DNA of 26,310 bases from an uncultured bacterium (GTDB lineage: Bacteria > Bacteroidota > Bacteroidia > Chitinophagales > CAIODY01), in contig CAIQHW010000493.1 of the NCBI GenBank assembly GCA_903871715.1, positions 1-26,310 on the forward strand, written 5' to 3'. Positions 7,190 to 17,200 of this stretch are shown in pieces. The translations under genes and the position numbers were made by a program. The notes beneath the pieces are model-generated. The model saw only the letters and a list, made by a program, of their open reading frames with translations, was not told the origin of the DNA and searched no databases. Each line of letters begins with the position of its first letter. The stretch's first letter is position 1.

Positions 7190-8892
7190 TGAATAACCAC
7201 CTGCCTATGCACTGTTTCTTCATCGGTTTTTATTTCGAGTAGATAAATGCCTGCGGCTAAATTGTTTCTATTAATGGTGTATTGATGTTGCCCAGCATCT
7301 ATGCTTTGGGGCGGTAATATATTTTGCACCGTTTGCCCCATCATATTCACCAGCGTTATTTGCGCTGTGGTGGCTTTGGCTAATTGTATTTGTAAGGTGG
7401 AAGAAGAGGTGAAAGGGTTGGGGAAAACGGTAAATTGATTATTGCTTTGCAATAAGCTTTTTGTAGAATCTCCATTAGGCGGTGGTGCATGGCGAATATT
7501 GTATTTAATGCCTGCTGCATCCCATTGAGCCATTAAGGTATTAATATCTGGGTGTTCATCTGGGTTTTTGGTTCTATATTGCGAATAAGTAGTGCAAGGC
7601 ACTTGATGCAATCTTAAAGTAGTGCCTCCAACTTGGTTTTGGGTTTGAAATTCGTTAGTAGCATGCCAGCTATCGGTATAATAGGCATCAATATATTGGC
7701 TATTACCCATAACCCAATTACCGCTGCCAACTGGGCATTCAACACCAGGATAGGTGCACAAGCATTGCGAATTTCCATTTGCATCAACCCAAGAAGTTGG
7801 GGCATTAAAATAAACACTATTACCAAGGTAATTATGATCTCCCTGCCACTGACTGATATTATTCACTTGCAAATCTTGACCACAATCTAATCTTTGCCAT
7901 ATTCTTATGTAATCAATATCTAAATCCGATTGTGTACTAACAGTTGGGTCTGGGTCAGCATCGGATATACCACCATACCAAGTACTATTATCTTCATTGT
8001 GAGTTCTATTATTAATAACAAGAGTCATTGGTTTATCAAATTTGATATTACCACTAGGCTCTAATAGGTAACCATTATCATTTAAAACCCATGCAGAAAC
8101 ACCGTTAATTAAAATTTCTATTCTACCTGGTTCCCAGTAAAATGTTAGTACATTCCATGATGTATAATCGAACCTAATAAATCCATTTCCAAATGGAAGC
8201 CATTTTGCTGAATGATCAACAGATAAAGAGTTTGCACATAAAGTATTTGGAGAATTAGTTGTTGTATAACTACTATTGCTATGAAGATGAGAAGGTAGAG
8301 TATGAATTTTATTTGTGACAAATTCAAACATGTCAATTTCTCTATAATACTCTCCGTATACGTTATAAGGGTCGCAGGAGAAACCCCACAACCAAAAAGC
8401 AGGCCAATAACCCTGAACATCAGTTATGCGAAATCTAATTTCAAACTTACCGTATAGATAACTTTTTTTGGAGGAAAGGGCTGCTGCTGAATAATTAAAT
8501 GCTCTGTAATTTGGAATTTGATCTTGTAGAATAGAATTAGTAGCTGAACATTGAGCATATTCAGAAATTACTGGAGACTCTGGTTTTGAAACTAATGTTA
8601 CAAAACTACTTGGAGTTGAATAGACAATATTTTTTTCTAAAATTATTGACTGATAATCTCGATACCAATATTCTGTACTTGAATTTGGATAGTGGTCTAA
8701 AATATGACCGACCCCACCCGATCCATCAATATAATAGTTCCAATCTTCCTTATTATAAGGACCATTTGTAAAGTTATCTTCAAAAACTAATTGCCACCCG
8801 CCATTTGATGGATAATTATATGTGGCTTGACATTTAGCATAAAAGGATAAAGTTGTCAATAAGAAGGTAAGAGTAAAATTTATTTTTTGCAT
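7186..8892 (-). CDS. Secreted GH16 family glycoside hydrolase with T9SS sorting domain
   Basis: GH16 enzymes cleave beta-1,3 or beta-1,3/1,4-linked glucans or galactans with retention. The 568-aa protein has a signal peptide (about residues 1-22). A GH16 jelly roll follows (about 31-338): WQLVFEDNF at the start, YGKFEIRFRI, GYWPAFWLWG, and the catalytic motif EIDMFE at 185-190 (E185 nucleophile, D187, E190 acid/base), the laminarinase-type ExDxxE form. The sheet ends with DYIRIWQRLDC. A Cys-containing region of unknown role spans about 340-480. The last ~85 residues (FTVFPNPF... to AAGIYLLEIKTDEETVHRQVVIQ) are a T9SS type A sorting domain, so the enzyme should be exported or anchored at the surface. 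It is the last gene of a three-gene operon, with 2 bp between it and the previous stop. The substrate cannot be told from sequence alone. Confidence 0.93.
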   Translation of the reverse strand: MQKINFTLTFLLTTLSFYAKCQATYNYPSNGGWQLVFEDNFTNGPYNKEDWNYYIDGSGGVGHILDHYPNSSTEYWYRDYQSIILEKNIVYSTPSSFVTLVSKPESPVISEYAQCSATNSILQDQIPNYRAFNYSAAALSSKKSYLYGKFEIRFRITDVQGYWPAFWLWGFSCDPYNVYGEYYREIDMFEFVTNKIHTLPSHLHSNSSYTTTNSPNTLCANSLSVDHSAKWLPFGNGFIRFDYTSWNVLTFYWEPGRIEILINGVSAWVLNDNGYLLEPSGNIKFDKPMTLVINNRTHNEDNSTWYGGISDADPDPTVSTQSDLDIDYIRIWQRLDCGQDLQVNNISQWQGDHNYLGNSVYFNAPTSWVDANGNSQCLCTYPGVECPVGSGNWVMGNSQYIDAYYTDSWHATNEFQTQNQVGGTTLRLHQVPCTTYSQYRTKNPDEHPDINTLMAQWDAAGIKYNIRHAPPPNGDSTKSLLQSNNQFTVFPNPFTSSSTLQIQLAKATTAQITLVNMMGQTVQNILPPQSIDAGQHQYTINRNNLAAGIYLLEIKTDEETVHRQVVIQ

Positions 8893-8894
8893 AG

Positions 8895-9554
8895 TTAGAA
8901 GAATTTGTATTGAAAGCCTAATGAAAAATTTATTTTTTTTACGTTGTATTCACTATTGGTTGTACTTTTAAGTTTATTGTAGTAGTAACAATTTTCAAAA
9001 GTTGTAAAAAGACTAATCTTTTTTCTTTTATCAAGAGGGATATTTATATTGGCAATAATCTTTGATAAACTTGTGCTAATCCATGTCGTGAACATATAAC
9101 AGTACCCAATGCCAAAATAGAATTTAATCGTCTTGTAATTAAGAATATTCTGTTTTAAAGATAAGGAGTAACCCAAACAGTCTTGATACTCATAATAGTT
9201 ATTAAAACTATTACCCCCTGCAGATGGATATGGATTCACACCATTTGAGTGAGAGATAATGTGGTAAGAGTTATGTGTAAAGGAAACACCCAACTCAGTT
9301 TGTAACCTAATTCTGTTTATTTCAAAAATCAACGCACCTATTCGAGAGATATTATTTGTTTTTAACAGAGTAGTACTAGGGTAAAACTCATAAAGATAAT
9401 TTGTGACTTTGCAATAGGGGGTACCAATTCCGAAAGAAACACCATAATTTATTCCGTGATTCTTGGCGGTATCTTTTTTTAAAAATGATAGAGAAAATCC
9501 TTTTTCATTTACTAAAAATAGAATTATGATAAAGAAAAGTATATTTACTTTCAT
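8895..9554 (-). CDS. Probable small outer-membrane beta-barrel protein
   Basis: This 219-aa protein has a cleavable-type signal sequence (MKVNILFFIIILFLVNEKGFS). Alternating polar/aromatic strands follow (NYGVSFGIGTPY, IRLQTELGVSFTHN, KTIKFYFGIGYCYMFTTW), and the chain ends KINFSLGFQYKFF with a terminal Phe, as expected for an outer-membrane barrel recognised by BamA. About eight strands would fit the length. The ATG overlaps the stop of the preceding gene by 4 bp (ATGA, 9551-9554), showing translational coupling. It is more AT-rich in codon use than its upstream neighbour. The exact family is not recognised; its job may be linked to anchoring or sensing for the neighbouring surface proteins, but this is inference. 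Confidence 0.7.
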   Translation of the reverse strand: MKVNILFFIIILFLVNEKGFSLSFLKKDTAKNHGINYGVSFGIGTPYCKVTNYLYEFYPSTTLLKTNNISRIGALIFEINRIRLQTELGVSFTHNSYHIISHSNGVNPYPSAGGNSFNNYYEYQDCLGYSLSLKQNILNYKTIKFYFGIGYCYMFTTWISTSLSKIIANINIPLDKRKKISLFTTFENCYYYNKLKSTTNSEYNVKKINFSLGFQYKFF

Positions 9555-10681
9555 TTTCTTACACTTTTAAGTTGAGCTTTAATGGCTTCGTTTTCTTTTT
9601 TCAGTTCAATCATGTAAAGCGTTAGTTCCTCTATCTTTTTAGTAAGCAAGGTTGTGGTTTCAGACACAGACAAATCGTTTTGTGCTACTTCTTTTGCGGT
9701 GGGCATTTCGGGCAAGTGGTGGTTTTGGTTAATGTAGTTTTCTACATCGTGCAAGCCCATTAGTTTATAATCGGCAGCAAATACATAATCTGGGAAATTA
9801 TTTTGGGTTACGTGTATATCACGGGCATAAATATAATTATCGGCTTGATGCACTTCAAAGATTTTATTGCTTGTGGTGGGGTTGTTAATGATAAATTCAC
9901 CATTTAAAGTTAAGGTTTGGTCGGCTTGGTTTAGTTTAAGTAAGGGGTTAGCTTTTCCCGAATTATCATACACCACAAAATCGCCGCCTGTTACACTGGT
10001 ATTGCCATTAAATGTAGCGCCACCAGTGGTGGTTAAATTGCCCACAGGGTCTAAATACATGTTTAATATACTTGGATTGCCACTGGGGCAAGTGAACCCA
10101 TACCATCCAAAATCTCTAGAGTTAAATACCATGCTGGGTGGCATATATTGGGCACCACAGCCTTGAGCTTCTAATTGTGGTGTGGCTGCAGCAATAGCAC
10201 CTGAAATAGAGGAGGTAGCATTAAAATTAACTCCTTGCACCTGTTCGGGGTCGTTTACATCGTTGCTGGTTCTTAATATTACACTACCGCTTCTAAAAAT
10301 ATTATCGGCAGTGTTGTCGTTTAATATATTAATATCAAAGTTGCTAATGGGCTGCCCATCGTTGCCTATTAAACTATTATGTGTGCCCCTAAAATTGTTG
10401 TGGTGGGTAGTATCTTTTTTAAAAGGTTGGCTGATACGAAACGAAGCAGTAATGGCATCGTAAATAGCCAGCTTGCTACTGGGGCTGGCTGTGCCCACAC
10501 CCACTTTGCCATTAAAATTGCTTTGTTGCCCACCAGCAAACAAGGTAGTATGTCCGCTGCTATCGGTTACTATCATATTGTTGATAGTGGTTACCGAAGT
10601 GTCGGTTATTGTAAATGCACTATCGGCGGTTTGTGCTTTTGCTTTATAAATAAAAGCCGAAGAAAAAATAATTGCTGCCAT
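9551..10681 (-). CDS. Secreted fibre-like protein with C-terminal coiled coil
   Basis: The 376-aa protein begins with a signal-like hydrophobic segment ending KAKAQ. It then has GKVGVGTASPSSKLAIYD, the beta-rich stem motif of Bacteroidota tail-fibre/S74-like proteins, and a middle of short strands with repeated asparagines. Near the C-terminus PDYVFAADYKLMGLHDVENYINQNHHLPEMPTAKEV (about 290-330) is a widespread Bacteroidota domain normally followed by a coiled coil, here LTKKIEELTLYMIELKKENEAIKAQLKS. No chaperone-endosialidase catalytic dyad is obvious. The frame is open further upstream but offers no other ATG, GTG or TTG, so ATG 10681 is used even though the signal peptide then lacks a basic n-region. 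It is the first gene of the operon; a long leader with a heptamer array precedes it. Confidence 0.8.
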   Translation of the reverse strand: MAAIIFSSAFIYKAKAQTADSAFTITDTSVTTINNMIVTDSSGHTTLFAGGQQSNFNGKVGVGTASPSSKLAIYDAITASFRISQPFKKDTTHHNNFRGTHNSLIGNDGQPISNFDINILNDNTADNIFRSGSVILRTSNDVNDPEQVQGVNFNATSSISGAIAAATPQLEAQGCGAQYMPPSMVFNSRDFGWYGFTCPSGNPSILNMYLDPVGNLTTTGGATFNGNTSVTGGDFVVYDNSGKANPLLKLNQADQTLTLNGEFIINNPTTSNKIFEVHQADNYIYARDIHVTQNNFPDYVFAADYKLMGLHDVENYINQNHHLPEMPTAKEVAQNDLSVSETTTLLTKKIEELTLYMIELKKENEAIKAQLKSVRK

Positions 10682-10714
10682 GATAAGGCTTACCTTGCTT
10701 GCCCTAAAAATGAA

Positions 10715-10758
10715 GGCGATTGGCGATTGGCGATTGGCGATTGGCGATTGGCGATTGG
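10715..10758. repeat. Heptamer tandem repeat (GGCGATT x6) in the operon leader
   Basis: Six exact, uninterrupted copies of GGCGATT start at 10715, 10722, 10729, 10736, 10743 and 10750, followed by GG. The array lies 34-77 nt upstream of the ATG at 10681, between the predicted promoter and the start codon, so it would be transcribed. Exact identity of copies suggests recent slippage or active turnover. Confidence 0.95.
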
Positions 10759-10862
10759 ACGTGAGTGATGTGGTGTCATAAGGTGTTGGTTGATAAAGTT
10801 TAAAATGTGGTTTGGTTGATGTTTTAAAAAACGCTGTTTGATTTGGTAAAGATTATTGGCTA

Positions 10863-10894
10863 CAAAGATAAAGTATGAAATATGCCTTTGTCAA
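10863..10894 (-). promoter_or_regulatory. Promoter of the fibre/barrel/GH16 operon
   Basis: On the minus strand TATCTTTG (10863-10870) matches TAnnTTTG and a TTG at 10892-10894 lies 21 bp upstream, a good Bacteroidota spacing. It implies a leader of about 175 nt before ATG 10681, containing the GGCGATT array. Confidence 0.6.
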
Positions 10895-10912
10895 TACAAA
10901 CTTCTTTGTATT
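10893..10912. promoter_or_regulatory. Dyad overlapping the operon's -33 element
   Basis: AATACAAA (10893-10900) and TTTGTATT (10905-10912) are perfect inverted repeats with a 4-bp spacer. They cover the -33 position of the predicted operon promoter, a likely place for a regulator. The role is inferred from location only. Confidence 0.35.
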
Positions 10913-11042
10913 TTGGTATTAAGCTTTTTTACTTTTTTGCTTGTATTTTTAACATGTTTATTGACATTGATTTTGTTTCAAACCCCTTTAAGGGCATACA
11001 TGCAGGCATTTTTAAATAGAGGTGGGTATTGAAAATAAAATG

Positions 11043-11073
11043 CAAAGGTAGCTATTGTTGCAAGCCATATCAA
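11043..11073 (-). promoter_or_regulatory. Second candidate promoter upstream of the operon
   Basis: TACCTTTG (11043-11050) on the minus strand with TTG at 11071-11073, 20 bp upstream, is a good match to the Bacteroidota pattern. It could be an extra promoter for the operon (leader of about 355 nt) or drive a small RNA. No gene starts just downstream of it. Confidence 0.4.
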
Positions 11074-11169
11074 TACCACCTTTAGGGTATTTTAGTATAA
11101 TAAAATAATGTAGTGGAGTTTAGAAGTTTTATAAACAGCCAAATGCAAATCACCGACCTTTAAGTGCAT

Positions 11170-11206
11170 AAAAAAATCCCGTACCAAACCGATACAGGAT
11201 TTTTTA
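11170..11206 (-). terminator. Intrinsic terminator of the giant surface-protein gene
   Basis: AAAAAATCC (11171-11179) and GGATTTTTT (11197-11205) pair perfectly. On the minus strand the inner part also pairs through two U-G wobbles, giving a long stem with a 5-6 nt loop and a U6 run. It begins about 30 nt after the stop codon at 11235 on the minus strand, where a terminator for that gene is expected. Confidence 0.8.
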
Positions 11207-11234
11207 TTTACTGAAATCTACAACCTATATATCT

Positions 11235-14200
11235 TTACTGTTTTTGCAATTGGCTATTAAAGCTGTTGCCATTGCTATTTATTTTCAGCAAATAAGTGCC
11301 TGCGGATAAGCCACTTAAACCATTAATGTTTACATTGTTTTCTCCTTTGTTGGCATTAATAGTTTGTTGTAAAACCATATTGCCTTTTAAATCGAATAGT
11401 TGATAGTTGATAGTGGTAGCATTGCTTAAAGTGATGTTGGCTTTTACATTATCGTTAAAAGGATTGGGATATAACCCATTTACCACAAAAGGATTCGAAT
11501 TGTTACTATTCATCAACAATGCTCTTACAGGAGAATAGCTAAAATCGCCATTAAAATCAACTTGACGCAAGCGATAATACAACACAGTATTGTTTTGCGC
11601 AGTGATATTGGCATCATTATAAGCATAATTATTAGCTCTTTCGCCTTTGCTTTTTACAACAGCAATTTTTTCAAACGAAATGCCATCAAAGCTGCGCTCT
11701 ACATCAAATTCATCGTTATTGGTTTCCGATGCCGTACTCCAATTTAACAAAGCATCATTGCCTTTTTGTTGTGCAGTAAAATCAAGCAATTCAATCGGTA
11801 ATACTTCATCAGGGTTAAAGCCCCCATCAAATTGAGAGAAACTTCCCAAGCCAAACAATTTTAACGTAACAGTAGTAGTGTTGGTAGGCGATGATGCAGC
11901 CATTTGTTGGGTGCTGTTGTAAGTGCCGCCACCCAAGCTCCAAGCATTGCTACCACAACTTGGTTGTTTGATTAAGGTATAGCATTTTGCCCCCACAGCC
12001 GACGAGCCTGTAGCACCATTGCTGTGCCCGTTGAATGTCATTTGAGCATCATAATTTATTATTGGTAATGTAATTAAGGTATTGGTGTTGTCGTATGGTT
12101 CAACAATGTAATAGCCATAATTCAACATATCTACAATGGCTGAAATATGCACTCCAGCATTGTTTGGTGCTGGTGCATTAAAGGTGGGCTTGTTGGCAGC
12201 ATAACTACAATTGCTATCAAACTGATAAAACTTTGCCTTTAAATTATCTACATTGCTATTGCTATTTACATTGATTTGTGCTACTTCATATTGATTACCA
12301 TCAGTACCTAATGGGAAATCATAAGCAGTTGCAGTAGTAGAAATTTTTCGACGAAGTATTCCCACTACAAATGAGTTGGAGGCAGACGGATTGCTTGAAT
12401 TGAGTGCATGACCTTGAATAGCATTGGCGTCAGTATTTAAAATTTGCACTTCTCCAGCACCTACATTTAGTTTGCCATTGGTTAAAATCAAGCTGTCATT
12501 CACTACCAGATTGTTTCCCGAAGCCATCAATACACCCGTGTTTGCTGTTGACAACGATGAGGTGTTATTGATAGAAAGGGCATCAAAGGTTTCAGCAGTA
12601 GCACCTGTAGCAGTAATGGTTTGTGGTGTTGTGCCACCAAAGGTTACTTTGCGATGTTGCTGGGTAAAAGTTGCGCCGTTGGCTCGAGTCCAATTTCCTT
12701 TTAACATTAAATCACCGCCTGAAAGTGCTGATAATTCAAGTGTTCCATTAATGTTTAAATTCCCACCAACTGTAAATGTTGCTGTCATTTGGTCGCTTGA
12801 TTGATTCATAGTTAATTTTGAACCACTATCTATAGTTACATCACCAGCACAAGATTGAGAGGTGGATGGCGCACTGCCACTTAAGTTTAAAGTAGTATTA
12901 TTGCTCACTTGCACATGGTAAGGATAGCCAGCGCCACTTGTGGTGCTTAATTCTAAACCTCTGTTGTAAACGCCGCCTGTGTTATATTTTAGCAAGGAAT
13001 AAAGTGCGAAAGATGGTGCATAGCCTATTACAGAGCCGCCAGTATTAATGGTTAGACTTTTTTGTATAGCTGCTCCTACACCAAAATTTACCGCTCCTGC
13101 AATTGTTACAGCAGGATAAAAATTAACTGTGCCAGTAACCGTGCCTGTTCCTAAAAATGCAATTGTTCTATTATTCGGGCTTGTAAAATCGCCACCTGTC
13201 GAAGCAATATTTCCCCCTGATAAAATACTAATCGTGTTTGAACTACCGCCATCTAATAAGCCACCAGCTAAAGAAAGCTGATTCATGCTTAATGAGTTGG
13301 TTAATGTAATTACATTAGTACCCACTGGGCTATTAATAGTTAATCCATTTACCGTTGAAGCGGTTGGAGTAGTGCTAAAATTTCCAGTGGCTTGTGGCGA
13401 AGAACTATTGAAAATATAATTTGCTCCAGAACTAAAAGTACGAGTTGTTGTCAAAACCGAACCTGTAGTACCGCTTGAAAGAATACCTAAAGCATTGGCT
13501 GTGTATAGGTTTGAACCGCTTTGTAAATTAAATATGCCGCCCGATGTGTTTTGGGTAACTGCATAATTTCCAAAATCAATGCCTGCACCCGATAAAACAT
13601 TTACAGTGATGTTATTGGTTGTTACAGAGCCCAAAGTCATTGGCGATAATAATTTCAAAGTGTTAGTAGTTGATCCTGTTCCTATGTTAATTGATATTGT
13701 TCCAGAAATTGTTCCAGATGATTGTGTATAATTTTGAATTGATGATGCATTATTGAAAACCACTGAAGCCGCAGCAGCACCAGCTGAACGAGTAAGTGTT
13801 CCGCCATTCAAAGTAAAATCACCACCAATATTAAATGTTGAAGTGTAGGTAGTGTTGCTGTTTGTTAAAATTGTTCCGCCACTTAAAGTTACTTTTCCAT
13901 CCACTGTGAAAACTGCATTGGAATTGGATGATGAGCCATTCAAGATTAATGTTCCTGCTGAAACCGTTAAATCATTTTTAACTTTCAATGCTAAATTATT
14001 CATTGACCAAGAACCGCTGCCTGAAAATATTAAGTTGTAATATTGATAAGTTGAAAAGTTGGTAGTGAATGAAGATAAAATCCAACCTGATAAAGTTGAA
14101 GAATATCGAATTGTACTACCAGTTATTGTATTGGTTCCTGAAGTTGGCGTAAATCCTTGATTGACATCAATGATGCCGCCTGAAGCCCAAGTTCTCGGTC

Positions 14201-17200
14201 CCGTTCCTAAGTTTAATCTTCCGTAATAAAATGCAGGAACTGTTTGTGCTGATGCACTGCTAAAGTTGAAAGTATCTGTACCAACAACTACTGGCGTTGT
14301 AGCAGAAGAGCTATAGCTGCTTGGGTCAAATGTGTTGTTCACCGTAATTTGTCGGGAAGGTAATGTAATCACATTTGCACCTCGACTTCCTGAAATAGTT
14401 AAGTTGTAATAGGTAGTTGCAGTAATGGTTTGCGCCAATGTTCCATCATAAGTAATGGTACTGCCTGTTGAAATAGTACCAAATGTTGGTATTGTTGAAG
14501 ATTGAATAATCAAGTTCGCATTGTTTGAAACATCGGTTGTGCCCGTGATGGCAGCTGATGATGGAATAATGAACGCTGTTGAATTTGTTCCATCCCCAAC
14601 AATTATCTTTGAATTGGTACCTAAAGTCCAAGCCGCTGCATTATTTACAGAGGCGTTGTTGATGACGTTCCAATAAGTTCCAACACCTGTAAAAGATGTA
14701 GGATTAGAGCCAGTTCCGTTGCTATTGCTAAACCAATCTGTTAAATTATTTGTAGCGCCGCCAGCTTTTAAATAATATGTTTGAAATGTTTGACCAAAGC
14801 ATAAATACAATGTTGATACCCCACTCAAGCCGCTGCTGCTGTTGACTAATCCTGTTGTGTTGCTCACAGTTCCCGAACTGCCGCCAATGCTTGAAAAACT
14901 CAAAGTTGCATTGGTTGTGCTTTTAGCGATAACATTCAACGAACCTAAACTTGTAGTTTTTGCCAATGAGAATGATGATGCAGAAAATGTTGCGCCAGTG
15001 GTTATTACTTTCCAATATTCTGTTCCAACGGCTGCAATGCTACTGCCATCAGCAGTACCAGATGGTGCTGTGGCAAATGCTTGCACATTGATGGTTGGGC
15101 TTCCGCTTGAAATCGTTCCGGCTACAAATGCCATTGGATAATAAGTTGAAGTTACACCAACAGGAATTGTGTAAGTGCCTGATGAGGCAGCTCCCAAAGT
15201 CCAAGTGATTGGACCATTAATAAATGAAGTGGCTGAACCGCCTGATATTGCAGTATTTGCGGTATTAGTAAGTGTAAGTAAATTAGAGGCAGTGGTTGTT
15301 AAAATTCCATTTGATAAAGTTAAAACCCCAGCAACAGTTGATGCACCGCCTAATGTTTTTGCGCTGCCACCTGATAATGTCATATTGTTGTAATCGCTTC
15401 TTGCGCTAACTGTTTGTGTGCCTGTTGTTGCTGCATATTCAACAGTTGATGAACTTCCTAATGAAATTAAATTATAAGTGCTGCTGCTAAGTTGCAATGA
15501 GGTTGATGAAGTTGAAATAGTTGTTGACACTGTTCCTGAAAAACCATTTTTGTTGCTTGCTTTATAACTGCCGCTAATCACAAAAGCATTGCCACTGGTG
15601 GTTCCGCTTGAGTTGTTCGCTAAAATTGTATATCCGCCATCAATCAAAGTTGAGCTTAAATCAAGTGTAAAAACATTGGTGCCATTTGTAGATCCATTTA
15701 ACGCCACATTGCTGTTCAAAGTCAATGTTGTTGAGTTAGTAACTTGCATTAACCAATAAATAAAACTTGAGCTGGAAGTTAATCCTGAATAGGTAGATGA
15801 AGCTCCACCACTAAAAATTATTTTGCCATAGCCAATGCCTGAAAACTGGACTATGCCTGCACTTTGCGACCAGTTACCACTTATATACAAATAACATGAT
15901 GTGCCAGATGCAGTTGATAAATTATCTAAAGTACCACCAGTGATGGAAACATTTCCTACTGAAATATAACTTGTATTCGCCGCCGCAGTTGATAAATAAA
16001 GCGTTCCGGCCGATAAAGACAAAGTTCCATTTGCAAAAACATAAGGCGAACCACTTGTTCCTAAAGCCGATGAAATATTGTAAGTACCACCACTACCCGT
16101 GAATTTCACGTTTCCATAAGTAACACTTGTGGTTACGGATTGTGTGCTTATGCTATTGTACTCAACTGTTGATGCTGTGTTCAAGCTGATTGTTGGGCTG
16201 TTTGAATTGCTGATGGAAGTAGATGTACTACCATAAAACCCGTTGCTGTTGCTGGTTTTGATATATCCATTTGCTGTTGCATTAATTGTAGATGAAGCAC
16301 CTAAAGCCACAATTTGAGTTGAGCTACCTAAATCCATTGTTCCTGCAATGTTGAAGGTTGAACCTGATGCAACATAAACTGTTCCACTTGGTGTCCAACT
16401 ATTTGCCCAAGTTGTAGTTGGTGTATTGCTGTTTTGTGTTACATACCAATAACCAGGTGAAGCCATTGATATAGGCTGTGTGCCGCCAGTTCCGGTCGTG
16501 TTGGTGCTCCAGTTGGTAGCAACTGTTGGGTCGGTGTTAGCAGCTAGATAATAATTAGGAACAGCGGTTACGTTACCGATTAAAGTAAAATCATCAATTC
16601 TAAACGAGCCACTGCCGATAATATTTACCAACACAGTAATTGTCCCTGTCAAACCAGAAACTGTATTTTGAACATTTGTTGAACCAATACTTGAACCTGA
16701 AGTTGGACAATTAACAGAACCATTTGTTATTGTAGTTCCGTTAATTGTAATGGAAGAAACTGTATTAGTAGCTTGTGATGATTGTCTCCAATAATTATAT
16801 GCAGTAACTGAAAGTTGATAACCGCTTGTTACGTTGAAAGTCAAGGTATATGGCGATGCACTTGTTGCATTCGAGCTGATTCCCAAAGCGTTTCCTCCGC
16901 CATTTCCACTATATAAGAAAGCTGTTGCAGAGCCACCGACAGACCAATTTGAATTACTCAAATTAGCATCCATAGTAGCTCCACCAGAATAATTTGGCGA
17001 AGACAATGTTCCTGTTTCAAACCCTTGTGAATAAATAGTGGTTGGTATTAATGCTGGTGTTGCACTTTGTTCTACACCGCTGCTCCAGCTTGTTCCGTTT
17101 CTTGTAAAAACTTTAAAATAATAAAGCGTTCCGTTTGTTAATCCTGTAACTACTTGAGGTGAAGTTGAACCTTTGTAAACAACAAATCCATTTCCAAATG

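Larger units (their letters stand above)
10759..11170. other. Intergenic region with leader, promoters and dyads, no gene seen
   Basis: This stretch holds the predicted promoter of the three-gene operon, a dyad over its -33 region, and a second candidate promoter (11043-11073). That promoter is framed by an imperfect GGTGGGTATTGA / TCAATACCACC repeat pair (11021-11032 / 11070-11080). No convincing ORF is present; a 26-codon minus-strand frame starting near 11008 is too short to support. Confidence 0.6.

Noticed and set aside
10983..11010. 26-codon minus-strand ORF after the orphan promoter
   Set aside because: Too short, of ordinary composition and without supporting start signal.
12424..12804. 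Plus-strand frames inside the giant gene (also at 14842, 18949, 19762 and others)
   Set aside because: These are antisense shadows of Thr/Ser/Gly-rich codons in a 10-kb gene; they have no promoter, start context or recognisable domain.
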